Below are positions 48,617 through 64,000 of a stretch of 64,000 nt of DNA, piece after piece. This DNA comes from an uncultured Pseudocitrobacter sp. (GTDB lineage Bacteria > Pseudomonadota > Gammaproteobacteria > Enterobacterales > Enterobacteriaceae), in NCBI GenBank assembly GCA_913778145.1, contig CAJYVI010000046.1, forward strand, positions 21,168 to 85,167, read 5' to 3'. The notes below the pieces were generated by a model. It had not been told where the DNA came from. It searched no databases and worked only from the letters and a program-made list of their open reading frames with translations. Both the position numbers and the translations under genes were made by a program. The number at the start of each line of letters is the position of its first letter. Positions within the stretch are counted from its first letter, which is position 1.

Positions 48617-48853
48617 TCAGAATGGTCGTTGAAAATCGCTGAACGAACCATTCCCGTCAACCCATTGGTTAACAAATTCAATTGAGTCTTCATTCTCCAG
48701 CAGCCACGTATCCCTTTTGTTTTCGCAAAATGTCTCCTGCAGCGCTTCGGTTAACACGGCTGACAGATTAATTTTCAATTTGCGTGCTTCTTCCAGAATC
48801 TCTGGTGACAAAGAAACGTTTACGGATTTTTTGATGCTTGATGTCGTACGCAT
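48617..48853 (-). CDS. CcdA-family antitoxin, no toxin partner seen
   Basis: Start ATG 48853 (MRTTSSIKKSVNVSLSPEIL) follows GGAGG, giving 78 residues. The N-terminus is a ribbon-helix-helix DNA-binding segment (KKSVNVSLSPEILEEARKLK). The C-terminus (ENEDSIEFVNQWVDGNGSF) is like the intrinsically flexible CcdA tail (F plasmid CcdA: FIEMNGSFADENRDW). No CcdB-type gene follows. An out-of-frame 39-codon frame (48693-48574, MKTQLNLLTNGLTG...) overlaps the 3' end but does not resemble CcdB. Confidence 0.65.
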   Translation of the reverse strand: MRTTSSIKKSVNVSLSPEILEEARKLKINLSAVLTEALQETFCENKRDTWLLENEDSIEFVNQWVDGNGSFSDFQRPF

Positions 48854-49006
48854 AATACCCTCCATAAAAATGCGAATATTTTGTCTTAGAGTCGCGAATC
48901 CTGCGAGCGTCTTTCCAGAACTCCGTGAACCTCATCAGCGAGTCTTATCACCTGACGTGATAGCATAGTCATCATCCCCTTAATTCCCTGATTGTCTGGA
49001 GAAAGA

Positions 49007-49696
49007 ATGGAACTGCTGCTGTTAAGTAACTCGACGTTGCCGGGTAAAGCCTGGCTGGAACATGCGCTACCGCTGATTCGCGGCGCGCTAAACGGTCGCC
49101 GTTCGGCGGTGTTTATTCCCTTCGCGGGCGTGACGCAAACGTGGGATGCCTACACGGCAAAAACGGCGGCGGTCTTTGAGCCGATGGGTGTGTCGGTCGT
49201 CGGTATTCATAACGCGGCCGATCCGATTGCGGCCATTGAAAATGCGGACCTCGTGATTGTCGGCGGTGGGAATACCTTCCAGTTGCTGAAAGAGAGCCGT
49301 GAGCGCGGGCTGCTGGCACCGATTGTTGATGTGGTGAAGCGCGGCGCGCTGTACATCGGCTGGAGCGCAGGCTCGAACCTGGCTTGCCCTACCATTCGCA
49401 CCACCAATGATATGCCGATTGTCGATCCGCAAGGTTTTGATGCGCTGGGGCTGTTCCCGCTGCAAATTAACCCGCACTTCACCAATGCGCTGCCGGAGGG
49501 GCATCAGGGCGAAACGCGCGAGCAACGTATCCGCGAACTGCTGGTTGCCGCGCCGGAGCTGACGGTGATTGGTTTGCCGGAGGGTAACTGGATTCAGGTG
49601 AGCGGTGAAGTTGCGACGCTTGGCGGGCCAAATACTAACTATCTGTTTAAAGCAGGTGAAGAGGCGGTACCGCTGGAAGCAGGACACCGCTTGTAA
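49007..49696 (+). CDS. pepE: Dipeptidase E (PepE)
   Basis: ATG 49007 with GGAG gives 229 residues, E. coli length. Serine hydrolase of family S51; catalytic Ser in IGWSAGSN near residue 120, and His in [14 protein letters not shown] region near 160. Cuts Asp-X dipeptides in the cytosol. Single-gene unit flanked by REP. Confidence 0.96.
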   Translation: MELLLLSNSTLPGKAWLEHALPLIRGALNGRRSAVFIPFAGVTQTWDAYTAKTAAVFEPMGVSVVGIHNAADPIAAIENADLVIVGGGNTFQLLKESRERGLLAPIVDVVKRGALYIGWSAGSNLACPTIRTTNDMPIVDPQGFDALGLFPLQINPHFTNALPEGHQGETREQRIRELLVAAPELTVIGLPEGNWIQVSGEVATLGGPNTNYLFKAGEEAVPLEAGHRL

Positions 49697-49703
49697 ACGA
49701 TTT

Positions 49704-49778
49704 TGCCGGATGCGCTGCGCTTATCCGGCCTACAGATTGTGCCGATTGTAGGCTAAATAAGCGCTGAGCATCCGACAT
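49704..49778. repeat. REP pair between pepE and yjbB
   Basis: TGCCGGATGCGCTGCGCTTA and a degraded partner GTAGGCTAAATAAGCGC. The second unit has lost the usual CCGG, suggesting decay. Confidence 0.8.
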
Positions 49779-49787
49779 CAAAATACA

Positions 49788-51419
49788 CTAATAATCATCC
49801 CGCTCGTCATCTTCGTCCGGCTGCTCCAGCACACTGTAAGCCACTGAACAAAATAGCGAATTAAGACGTTTCATATCACCCAGCAGGCCAAGGTGCAGCG
49901 AGCTGGTTTCAATACTCTGCACGTTCTGCTGATGCAGACGATCCACGTGCGCGTGCGAGTAACGGCGATTCAGGATACGGAAACGATGCTTGCTACGGCG
50001 CAGACGGCGAGCGCTGGTGACATCGCCGGAGAAGAACACCGACATCGCCAGTTGCAGGTTGCTCAGCAGTTGGTCGTAAAGCGCATCCAGCTCCTTCAGC
50101 CCTTCCACCGAGAACGCGCGGCGGGCCGCCAGTGATTTATCGGCGATCTCACTGCCCATACGTTCCACGATATCCGACGCCTGCTCCAGGTTGAGCGACA
50201 TCTCGATAATTTCCGCCCAGCGCCGGGATTCTTCTTCTGCCAGTTCATCCTTCGGCATACGGGCCAGATAGAGCTTGATGGCGGTGTAGAGCACGTTGAT
50301 GTCATCGGCCAGTTTGCGCAGCTCTTTCTCTTCGCGCGGTTCGCCGTGCATCACCTTTTTCAAGCCTTCAAGCATCTGCTCCATCGCATCGCCGATACGC
50401 AGCGCTTCACGCGCAGCATTGGCTAACGCCAGGGTTGGCGTGTCGAGTGCGGTGGTATCAAGATGCTTTGGCTTCAGGCGCGCGTCCAGCTCAGGCTCAT
50501 CGCGGATCATCCGTTTGCAGAAACGCGCCATCGGCTCGGCGAACGGAATCATCACCACGCAGCGAATCAGGTTGTAGAAGACGTGGAAATAGATAACCAG
50601 TTCCGATTCTGGCAGCGGCAGTTTGTGCAGCGTATCGGCGAGCACGTGGACGAAGGGCAGGATGATAAGGCTACCCACCAGCTTGAACAGCAAACTGCCC
50701 AGCGCCACGCGGCGAGCGGCAGCGTTGGCGGCGCTGTTGTTGAGCATCGCCAGCAGGCCGGATCCGAGGTTAGCCCCAATCACCAGGCACAGCGCTACCG
50801 GGAAGGAAATAATCCCCGCCGTGGTTAGCGTAGCGGTCAGGAGCACGGCGGCCAGGCTTGAATAACTGATGATGGCGAACATCGCGCCAATCAGCGCATC
50901 CAGCATGATGTCGCCGGTGAGCGAGGCAAAAATCACCTGTACGCCATTGGCCTGGGTGATCGGCGTGACGGCCTGGACGATAAGTTCCAGCGCCAGCAAA
51001 ATCAGGCCAAGACCAATCCCGACGCGTCCCAGTTGCCCGGCGCGCGACTGTTTGCGCCCCAGGAAGAAGATCACGCCGATAAAAATCAGCAGCGGCGACA
51101 GCCAGGATAAATCGAAGGTGAGGATACGCGCCATCAGCGCGGTCCCTACGTCGGCCCCCAACACAATCACCAGGGCGGGCGTCAGGGCGACCAGGTCCTG
51201 GGCGACGAACGACGTCACCAGCATGGTCGTGGCGTTACTGCTCTGCACCAGCGCAGTAACGCCAATGCCCGCGCAGAAGGCGAGCGGTTTCTTTTCAACA
51301 CTACGGCTGAGGACAGTACGCAGGCGCGCGCCGAAGACGCGCATCACGCCCGTGCGGACAATGTGAGTGCCCCAGACCAACAGGGCGACAGCGGAAAGCA
51401 GGTGTAACAGCGTTAACAC
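49788..51419 (-). CDS. yjbB: Na/phosphate symporter-family protein YjbB
   Basis: 543 residues, E. coli length. N-terminal half: Na/Pi cotransporter repeats (LVQSSNATTMLVTSFVAQDL; SYSSLAAVLLTATLT). C-terminal half: PhoU-like helices (about 340-520). In E. coli, overexpressed YjbB exports phosphate. Convergent with pepE. Confidence 0.94.
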   Translation of the reverse strand: MLTLLHLLSAVALLVWGTHIVRTGVMRVFGARLRTVLSRSVEKKPLAFCAGIGVTALVQSSNATTMLVTSFVAQDLVALTPALVIVLGADVGTALMARILTFDLSWLSPLLIFIGVIFFLGRKQSRAGQLGRVGIGLGLILLALELIVQAVTPITQANGVQVIFASLTGDIMLDALIGAMFAIISYSSLAAVLLTATLTTAGIISFPVALCLVIGANLGSGLLAMLNNSAANAAARRVALGSLLFKLVGSLIILPFVHVLADTLHKLPLPESELVIYFHVFYNLIRCVVMIPFAEPMARFCKRMIRDEPELDARLKPKHLDTTALDTPTLALANAAREALRIGDAMEQMLEGLKKVMHGEPREEKELRKLADDINVLYTAIKLYLARMPKDELAEEESRRWAEIIEMSLNLEQASDIVERMGSEIADKSLAARRAFSVEGLKELDALYDQLLSNLQLAMSVFFSGDVTSARRLRRSKHRFRILNRRYSHAHVDRLHQQNVQSIETSSLHLGLLGDMKRLNSLFCSVAYSVLEQPDEDDERDDY

Positions 51420-51472
51420 AGAGTGGGGTTCTCCTTATCGTTATTGTTTTCCTGAGGCTATCTGCGCGGTTC

Positions 51473-51566
51473 TGCCGGATGGCGCTTCGCTTATCCGGCC
51501 TACAGGCAAGGCGTGAATCCGGCGGCGTGCCGTGTAGGCCCGGTAAGCGCAGCGCCACCGGGCAAA
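51473..51566. repeat. REP pair upstream of yjbB
   Basis: GCCGGATGGCGCTTCGCTTA and GTAGGCCCGGTAAGCGCAGC with GCCACCGGGC. Lies between yjbB and the metH terminator. Confidence 0.85.
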
Positions 51567-51605
51567 ACCGACGAAGCCTTCCTTCAGTATAAGGGTTTAC
51601 TCACA

Positions 51606-51637
51606 AGAAAGAGACAGGGCGCTCAATGAGCGCCCTG
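51606..51637 (-). terminator. Terminator of metH
   Basis: CAGGGCGCTC-ATT-GAGCGCCCTG palindrome, then T-rich sequence on the minus strand, 22 bases after the metH stop. Confidence 0.88.
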
Positions 51638-51659
51638 TTTGTTGTAAGGAAAAGTGACG

Positions 51660-55343
<3,684 letters not shown>

Positions 55344-55545
55344 ACGCACTCCCGACCACGCTCAACCAAACCCAGAGAAAAAAACGGCAATAGACCATAC
55401 TGGCATAAACCCTGATGGTGGAAAAGAGAACAACGCGCTACATGAGACAAGTTCACCATGACTCATCGGATCAGTCATTCCGGCGATTGCATTATAATCA
55501 AATAAAACGAAAATGATTTCCACGATACAGAAACAGGAGTCCGCT
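55344..55545. promoter_or_regulatory. metH/iclR divergent promoter region
   Basis: TGAG-ACAAG-TTCA at 55443-55455 differs in one base from the MetR site TGAA-N5-TTCA, fitting MetR activation of metH. GAAAATGATTTCCA at 55510-55523 resembles an IclR box and lies just upstream of iclR, fitting autoregulation. Confidence 0.5.
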
Positions 55546-56370
55546 ATGGTTGCTACCGTTCCCGCGAAGCGTGGAAGAAAACCTGCCGCAGCCGCCGCTC
55601 TGCCGAGTGGTCAGGTTCAGTCTTTAACGCGCGGGCTAAAATTACTGGAATGGATTGCCGAATCAAACGGTAGCGTTGCGCTGACCGAACTCGCCCAGCA
55701 GGCGGGGCTGCCCAATTCTACCACTCACCGTTTACTGACCACCATGCAGCAGCAGGGTTTCGTCCGCCAGGTGGGCGAGCTGGGGCACTGGGCGGTGGGC
55801 GCGCATGCGTTTATCGTCGGCAGCAGCTTTTTGCAGAGCCGTAACCTGCTGGCGATTGTCCACCCAATCCTGCGCAAACTGATGGAAGACTCCGGCGAGA
55901 CGGTCAATCTGGCGGTGCTGGATCAAAGCGACCATCAGGCCATTATTATTGACCAGGTCCAGTGCACGCAGTTGATGCGCATGTCTGCGCCCATTGGCGG
56001 CAAACTGCCGATGCACGCCTCCGGCGCGGGCAAGGCGTTTTTATCGCAGCTGAGCGAAGAGCAAGTTACCGGTTTACTGCACCGTAAAGGGCTGCACGCC
56101 TATACCCATGCGACATTGGTGTCGCCGGTGCATCTGAAGGAAGACCTTGCCCAAACGCGCAAGCGCGGCTATTCCTTTGATGATGAAGAGCACGCGCTGG
56201 GGCTGCGCTGCGTGGCAGCCTGCATTTATGACGAGCACCGTGAACCGTTTGCGGCAATCTCCATTTCCGGGCCGATATCACGCATTACCGACGACCGGGT
56301 AACCGAGTTTGGCGCTATGGTGATCAAAGCGGCGAAAGAAGTGACGCTGGCGTATGGTGGAGTGCGCTGA
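55546..56370 (+). CDS. iclR: Acetate operon repressor IclR
   Basis: ATG 55546 (MVATVPAKRGRKPAAAAALP) with AGGAG gives 274 residues, the usual E. coli form; a start at 55513 would add 11. N-terminal winged helix (NGSVALTELAQQAGLPNSTT) and C-terminal effector domain. Represses aceBAK; glyoxylate and pyruvate modulate it. Convergent with the toxin gene. Confidence 0.97.
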   Translation: MVATVPAKRGRKPAAAAALPSGQVQSLTRGLKLLEWIAESNGSVALTELAQQAGLPNSTTHRLLTTMQQQGFVRQVGELGHWAVGAHAFIVGSSFLQSRNLLAIVHPILRKLMEDSGETVNLAVLDQSDHQAIIIDQVQCTQLMRMSAPIGGKLPMHASGAGKAFLSQLSEEQVTGLLHRKGLHAYTHATLVSPVHLKEDLAQTRKRGYSFDDEEHALGLRCVAACIYDEHREPFAAISISGPISRITDDRVTEFGAMVIKAAKEVTLAYGGVR

Positions 56371-56385
56371 TGCACTTTGGCGGGC

Positions 56386-56679
56386 CTAAAGATAATTATT
56401 TGGGTCCTGCCTTTCATGCAGCACGGCTAAAACCACAATTCCTGCCGGCACCTCACGATAGTAAATCACGTGGCTTTCGACCGGAAAGCTACGCACGCCA
56501 GAGAATAAATCACCGCTGCGATCGCGGCCCGGCGAGGGATGCCTGTCGAGAAAGTTCGTTATCGTGGCATGTAAAACAGCCGCATATGTCTCAGCGACCT
56601 CTTTTCCCCATCGTTGCGCAGAGTAAATCCGGATCGCCCGGATATGCGCCTTCGCCATTGTTGTAAACCGCACGCTCAT
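56386..56679 (-). CDS. ParE/RelE-family toxin
   Basis: 97 residues with the ParE layout: an N-terminal hairpin of helices (AHIRAIRIYSAQRWGKEVAE), a GRDRSGDLFSGVRSFPVESH middle, and the C-terminal strands HVIYYREVPAGIVVLAVLHE. ParE toxins poison DNA gyrase, while RelE types cleave mRNA; the sequence fits ParE better. It is the downstream gene of a pair with the antitoxin, 15 bases apart. All conserved elements are intact, so the toxin is probably active. Confidence 0.85.
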   Translation of the reverse strand: MSVRFTTMAKAHIRAIRIYSAQRWGKEVAETYAAVLHATITNFLDRHPSPGRDRSGDLFSGVRSFPVESHVIYYREVPAGIVVLAVLHERQDPNNYL

Positions 56680-56694
56680 CCCTGAATCGTATCC

Positions 56695-56961
56695 TTACTT
56701 TTCGTTGAGCTCATCATCAGTCAATGGGCCAAATACATCATCGGCACTGTGCAGTTCGCCTCTCTCTGCCTGGCCGATAGACTCCGCCAGCACGGATTTC
56801 AGACTCTGTAATTTAAGCTGGGCGTAATGGTCATACTCTTCTGGCGAGATAACGACAGCCACACGCTTTCCATGCTTGCTGATTTCAACGGGCTCACGCT
56901 GGGCTTTCATCAGTAACTCACCAAACTGGTTCTTGGCTTGCTGTGCGGGCATGCTCTGCAT
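56695..56961 (-). CDS. Phd/YefM-family antitoxin
   Basis: 88 residues. The N-terminal Phd/YefM DNA-binding fold (MPAQQAKNQFGELLMKAQRE, VEISKHGKRVAVVISPEEYD) is followed by a helical toxin-binding tail (SADDVFGPLTDDELNEK). A strong GGAAGGAGACGG site precedes ATG. First gene of the toxin-antitoxin pair; such antitoxins usually repress their own promoter. Located in the iclR-aceK gap, where E. coli K-12 has the arp locus. Confidence 0.87.
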   Translation of the reverse strand: MQSMPAQQAKNQFGELLMKAQREPVEISKHGKRVAVVISPEEYDHYAQLKLQSLKSVLAESIGQAERGELHSADDVFGPLTDDELNEK

Positions 56962-57098
56962 ACCGTCTCCTTCCGTCTAAAATGGCTCGAATAGCTATTA
57001 GCAATATCATAGAAAGAAGGCATCGGTTGCTCCAGTGAAATCAACATGACATACGTCCTGATCCAAACTGGAGCCACCATAGTACGCAAAATCGCGTT

Positions 57099-60274
<3,176 letters not shown>

Positions 60275-60305
60275 GTGCAGATGCTCCATATTGTTATGTG
60301 GTGAT

Positions 60306-61907
60306 TTACGCTAACAGGCGATAGCCTGGCAGAGTGAGGAAGTCGATAAGGTCGTCAGAGGTGGTGATCTGCTCCATCAGGCGCGCGGCATCGTCGAAGC
60401 GCCCGCTGCTGAAGCGGTGCTCGCCCAGCTCGTCCTGAATCACCAACAACTCTTCGGCCAGCATCTGGCGGAACAGCGCTTTGGTGACGGGTTTGCCGTT
60501 GCTCAGGGTTTTCTCATGATGGATCCACTGCCAGATGGAGGTACGCGAGATTTCCGCCGTCGCCGCATCTTCCATCAGGCCGTAGATAGGGACGCAGCCG
60601 TTGCCGGAGATCCACGCTTCGATGTACTGCACCGCGACGCGAATATTGGCGCGCATGCCCTCTTCGGTACGTTCACCGTCACAGGGGGCCAGCAGTTGTT
60701 CGGCGGTGATCGGCGCATCGTCGCTGCGGGTCACGAATAACTGATTTTTATGCTCGCCAAGCACATCGTTGAAGACCGCCATCGCGGTGTCCGCCAGCCC
60801 AGGATGCGCTACCCATGTGCCGTCGTGGCCGTTGTTGGCTTCCAGCGATTTATCCGCTTTGACTTTGTTGAGTACCTGGGCGTTACGCTCGGCGTCTTTG
60901 CTCGGGATAAACGCCGCCATGCCGCCCATCGCGAACGCGCCGCGTTTGTGGCAGGTTTTAATCAGCAGGCGCGAATAAGCGCTGAGGAATGGTTTATCCA
61001 TCGTCACCACCTGACGGTCAGGCAATACGCGGTCCGCGTGGTTTTTCAGGGTTTTAATGTAGCTAAAGATGTAATCCCAGCGGCCACAGTTCAGGCCGAC
61101 AATGTGATCGCGCAGCGCGTGCAGGATTTCATCCATCTGGAAGACGGCGGGCAGCGTTTCAATCAGCAGAGTCGCTTTGATGGTGCCGCGCGGCAGGTCA
61201 AAGCGATCTTCCGCATAGCTGAAGACTTCACTCCACCAGGCCGCTTCCTGCCAGGCCTGGGTTTTCGGCAGGTAGAAATAAGGGCCGCTACCTTTCGCCA
61301 GCAACGCTTTGTAGTTGTGGAAGAAGTAGAGCGCGAAATCAAACAAGCTGCCCGGAATGGCTTCACCGCGCCAGGTAACGTGTTTTTCCGGTAAATGCAG
61401 GCCGCGCACGCGGCAAATCAGCAGCGCAGGATTGGGTTTCAACTGGTAAATTTTACCGGCTTCGTTGCGGTAGCTGATGGTGCCGTTTACGGCATCACGC
61501 AGGTTGATTTGCCCATCAATGACTCTGTTCCAGTCTGGCGCCAGCGAATCTTCGAAATCAGCCATAAAGACTTTTACGTTGGCGTTCAGGGCGTTAATCA
61601 CCATTTTGCGCTCAACGGGGCCGGTTATCTCTACGCGGCGATCCTGTAAGTCTTCAGGAATACCGCGGATTTTCCAGTCACCGTTACGAATGGAAGCCGT
61701 TTCCGAAATAAAATCAGGCAACTTTCCATCATCAATATCCTGCTGTTGTTTAATGCGCGCAGCCAGCAGTTTATTGCGCTTCGGCGTAAAGCGCGTTACC
61801 AGTTCACTGAGAAATTCAACGGCTTCTGACGTTAAAACTTGCTGCTCTTGCTCGCTAAAAGGTTCGGTAAATGCCAGTTCATCCGCCGTTGTTGCCTGTT
61901 GTGTCAT
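60306..61907 (-). CDS. aceB: Malate synthase A (AceB)
   Basis: ATG 61907 ([20 protein letters not shown]) gives 533 residues, E. coli length. Active-site blocks [34 protein letters not shown] and [15 protein letters not shown] are present. Condenses glyoxylate with acetyl-CoA. First gene of aceBAK, controlled by IclR. Confidence 0.98.
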   Translation of the reverse strand: MTQQATTADELAFTEPFSEQEQQVLTSEAVEFLSELVTRFTPKRNKLLAARIKQQQDIDDGKLPDFISETASIRNGDWKIRGIPEDLQDRRVEITGPVERKMVINALNANVKVFMADFEDSLAPDWNRVIDGQINLRDAVNGTISYRNEAGKIYQLKPNPALLICRVRGLHLPEKHVTWRGEAIPGSLFDFALYFFHNYKALLAKGSGPYFYLPKTQAWQEAAWWSEVFSYAEDRFDLPRGTIKATLLIETLPAVFQMDEILHALRDHIVGLNCGRWDYIFSYIKTLKNHADRVLPDRQVVTMDKPFLSAYSRLLIKTCHKRGAFAMGGMAAFIPSKDAERNAQVLNKVKADKSLEANNGHDGTWVAHPGLADTAMAVFNDVLGEHKNQLFVTRSDDAPITAEQLLAPCDGERTEEGMRANIRVAVQYIEAWISGNGCVPIYGLMEDAATAEISRTSIWQWIHHEKTLSNGKPVTKALFRQMLAEELLVIQDELGEHRFSSGRFDDAARLMEQITTSDDLIDFLTLPGYRLLA

Positions 61908-62008
61908 TGTGCTGATCCTCATTATGTATGCCGCTCGATCCCTTGGGTAAACGGACGATCGCTGCATAGTTTTCATTCAACACTTTTAAGACTATCCAGA
62001 AATTAATA

Positions 62009-62034
62009 AAAATCAAAAACGATTTCCATTTTTA
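62009..62034 (-). promoter_or_regulatory. IclR box upstream of aceB
   Basis: On the minus strand AAAATGGAAATCGTTTTTGA matches the E. coli aceB IclR site at all but one base (from memory). It lies about 105 bases ahead of aceB. Confidence 0.75.
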
Positions 62035-62108
62035 ATTTAAATTACAAGTAAGATGATGATTATATTAGAATTATAATTTTTTAATGGATTGAGGTGCTTT
62101 TCGGAAAT

Positions 62109-62131
62109 AAAAAAGGCACCCGAAGGTGCCT
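62109..62131 (-). terminator. Terminator of metA
   Basis: AGGCACC-TTCG-GGTGCCT stem-loop with TTCG loop followed by six T on the minus strand, 45 bases after metA. Confidence 0.92.
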
Positions 62132-62175
62132 GAGGAAGAGTGCTGAAACGCTTTAGGATCGCGAGACGTAGACGA

Positions 62176-63105
62176 TCAGTCCAGCGTTGGGTTCATATTC
62201 CGCAGATCGTATGGCGTGATCTGGTAGACGTAATAGTTGAGCCAGTTGGCAAACAGCAGATTGCCGTGGCTGCGCCAGGTGGCGCGAGGTTTGTTCTGCG
62301 GGTCGTTTTTCGGGAAATAATTGTGCGGTACTTCCGGGCTGAGACCGGCCTCCACATCACGGAAAAATTCGCCAGCCAGCGTGTTAGCATCGTACTCAGG
62401 GTGACCCGTCACAAATGCGATGCGCTTGTCTTTACTGGCAAAAAGGTAAGCATCTCCGCCGTCCGTTTCCGCCAGGATATCGAGGTCGGTATAGTCGCGA
62501 ATCAATGCTGCCGGGAAATCGGCATAGCGAGAGTGCGGAGCCAGAAAACTGTCATCAAACCCACGCGTTAGCAGGGCATGCGGCTGGAGTATGTGATGCT
62601 CGTAGACACCAGAGAGTTTGTCACTGCGAGTCTGTTTTGGAATGCCATAAAGGATGTTTAGCGCGGCCTGGACCGCCCAACAGACAAACAGCGTAGAAGT
62701 GACATGATCTTTCGCCCACTCCAGCACCTGCTTTATCTGCGGCCAGTAGGCGACATCGTTAAATTCGACCAGCCCCAGCGGCGCGCCGGTGACAATCAGG
62801 CCATCAAAGTTCTGATCGCGGATTTCGTCGAAATTACAGTAGAAGTTGTTCAAGTGCTCGGCGGGCGTATTGCGGGATTCCCGCGCATCGATACGTAACA
62901 GTTGGATATCCACCTGCAACGGCGAGTTAGAGAGAAGACGCAGGAACTGGTTTTCCGTTTCGATTTTCTTCGGCATCAGGTTAAGAATCAGGACTTTAAG
63001 CGGACGGATTTCCTGGCCTGTTGCGCGCGATGTGGTCATGACAAAGACATTTTCATCACGCAAGAAATTGACGGCTGGTAGCTCGTCCTGTACCCGAATC
63101 GGCAT
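62176..63105 (-). CDS. metA: Homoserine O-succinyltransferase MetA
   Basis: 309 residues, E. coli length, starting [20 protein letters not shown]. The catalytic Cys is in [12 protein letters not shown]; His in [20 protein letters not shown]. First step of methionine synthesis, feedback-inhibited and heat-sensitive. Single-gene unit under MetJ. Confidence 0.98.
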   Translation of the reverse strand: MPIRVQDELPAVNFLRDENVFVMTTSRATGQEIRPLKVLILNLMPKKIETENQFLRLLSNSPLQVDIQLLRIDARESRNTPAEHLNNFYCNFDEIRDQNFDGLIVTGAPLGLVEFNDVAYWPQIKQVLEWAKDHVTSTLFVCWAVQAALNILYGIPKQTRSDKLSGVYEHHILQPHALLTRGFDDSFLAPHSRYADFPAALIRDYTDLDILAETDGGDAYLFASKDKRIAFVTGHPEYDANTLAGEFFRDVEAGLSPEVPHNYFPKNDPQNKPRATWRSHGNLLFANWLNYYVYQITPYDLRNMNPTLD

Positions 63106-63124
63106 AACCTTGTTACCTCACAAC

Positions 63125-63156
63125 ATACGTATAAACGTTTAGACATCCAGATAGCT
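63125..63156 (-). promoter_or_regulatory. MetJ operator: four tandem met boxes
   Basis: Four adjacent 8-base units resembling AGACGTCT: ATACGTAT, AAACGTTT, AGACATCC and AGATAGCT. They sit 20-51 bases upstream of the metA start, so MetJ with SAM should cover the promoter. Confidence 0.85.
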
Positions 63157-63261
63157 GACAATAACCAGGAATAAGTAAAATGTCGAGTCTGCATGTGAAA
63201 GGTGAGAAAGTTTCACCGACAACATTACCGTAGAATATAAGAATTAATAAAAGGAGTATCG

Positions 63262-63705
63262 ATGGTTATTAGTATTCGCCGTTCCCGGCATGATGAAGGG
63301 GAAAAACTGGTTGCTGTCTGGTGTCGTTCCGTTGACGCTACACATCATTTTTTGTCCGCGGAATATCGGGCTGAGCTGGAGACGCTGGTACGTTCATTTT
63401 TACCAGAGGCACCGCTGTGGGTTGCTGCCAATGCGCAGGATGAGCCAGTGGGTTTTATGCTGTTGAGCGGGCAGCATATGGATGCCCTATTTGTTGATCC
63501 TGATGCGCGGGGCATGGGGGTTGGCCGTTTGTTGGTGGAGCATGCGCTTTCTCAGGCACCGGCGTTAACGACCAATGTGAATGAGCAGAACGAGCAGGCG
63601 GTCGGGTTTTATAAAAAGATGGGGTTTAGGGTGACAGGGCGCAGCGAGATGGACGATCTTGGGAAGCCGTATCCATTGTTGAATCTTGCGTATTTGAAAG
63701 GGTAG
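63262..63705 (+). CDS. yjaB: GNAT N-acetyltransferase YjaB
   Basis: 147 residues, E. coli length. Acetyl-CoA loop in RGMGVGRLLVEHAL near residue 85-98 and NEQAVGFYKKMGF near 110-122. AAAGGAG precedes the ATG. Substrate unknown. Confidence 0.95.
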   Translation: MVISIRRSRHDEGEKLVAVWCRSVDATHHFLSAEYRAELETLVRSFLPEAPLWVAANAQDEPVGFMLLSGQHMDALFVDPDARGMGVGRLLVEHALSQAPALTTNVNEQNEQAVGFYKKMGFRVTGRSEMDDLGKPYPLLNLAYLKG

Positions 63706-63717
63706 TGCGCGCGGTGT

Positions 63718-63820
63718 TGCCCGGTGGCGCTTGCGCTTACCGGGCCTACAGTGTTCGTGCCATTCGGTGGGGGAGGTTATTCTTTTGTAGGCCGGATAAG
63801 GCGCAGCCGCATCCGGCATG
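63718..63820. repeat. REP pair after yjaB
   Basis: GCCCGGTGGCGCTTGCGCTT and GTAGGCCGGATAAGGCGCAG with CGCATCCGGCATG. The second is followed by eight T and might also stop yjaB transcription. Confidence 0.85.
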
Positions 63821-63837
63821 TTTTTTTTCGCATCAGC

Positions 63838-63867
63838 GCAAAAAGGCCATCCTTTCGGATGGCCTTC
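63838..63867 (-). terminator. rRNA operon terminator
   Basis: AAGGCCATCC-GAAA-GGATGGCCTT with GAAA tetraloop and following T on the minus strand, just behind the 5S gene, as in E. coli rrn operons. Confidence 0.92.
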
Positions 63868-63878
63868 TGCTTTATTTG

Positions 63879-63998
63879 ATGCCTGGCAGTTCCCTACTCT
63901 CGCATGGGGAGACCCCACACTACCATCGGCGCTACGGCGTTTCACTTCTGAGTTCGGCATGGGGTCAGGTGGGACCACCGCGCTAGTGCCGCCAGGCA
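63879..63998 (-). rRNA. rrf: 5S ribosomal RNA
   Basis: 120 bases on the minus strand from TGCCTGGCGGCACTAGCG to GAACTGCCAGGCAT, including the conserved CCATGCCGAACTCAG segment. The 5' and 3' ends pair. Given its neighbours yjaB and metA, it is the 3' end of the equivalent of E. coli rrnE; the 16S and 23S genes would lie beyond the window. Confidence 0.98.
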
Positions 63999-64000
63999 AA

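Overview
This window is a chromosomal segment of an enterobacterium close to Citrobacter, Salmonella, Klebsiella and E. coli. Gene order follows the E. coli dusA-zur-lexA-mal-pgi-lysC-metH-ace-metA-rrnE region, and the housekeeping proteins are near-identical in length to their E. coli counterparts. A complete L-sorbose operon, a TraF-like gene beside zur and the absence of xylE between malG and psiE point away from E. coli K-12 and most towards Citrobacter. The genus is an inference; no alignment was run.

1-8306: the end of a lambdoid-type prophage. A leftward helicase (cut by the window edge), a small unknown gene and a Cro-like gene diverge from a rightward LexA-type CI repressor. After CI comes a tightly packed rightward series of small early genes, ending in a PrtN-family gene. 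The prophage sits in the 5' end of dusA: the first 22 or so codons of dusA survive at 8306-8240 on the minus strand and then run into phage DNA. Several phage genes look damaged or length-variable: an antirepressor with an in-frame amber codon, a gene shifted at a run of ten C, and two more long G/C runs.

8400-34300: conserved core. A TraF-like outer-membrane protein, zur, yjbJ, dinF-lexA (two LexA boxes), dgkA, plsB, ubiCA, the maltose regulon (malK-lamB-malM divergent from malEFG with MalT and CRP sites), psiE, the exopolysaccharide operon yjbEFGH, pgi, and lysC with its lysine riboswitch. REP/BIME repeats fill most of the spaces between genes.

34300-40400: accessory block. A sigma-54 activator of the RtcR family diverges from a two-gene operon (slipin/band-7 protein and RlaP-family nucleotidyltransferase). 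Between them lie a near-consensus sigma-54 promoter and a long structured leader with a tRNA T-arm-like element, which together look like an RNA-damage response module without rtcA/rtcB. The pantothenate-precursor transporter panS and two small unknown genes follow.

40400-49700: yjbD, rluF, then sorCDFBAME for L-sorbose uptake and catabolism, with a shikimate-dehydrogenase-like gene overlapping the end of sorE; an orphan CcdA-like antitoxin; pepE.

49700-64000: yjbB, metH, iclR, a ParE/Phd toxin-antitoxin pair beside aceK, the glyoxylate operon aceBAK (IclR box), metA (MetJ boxes), yjaB, and the 5S rRNA at the end of an rRNA operon.
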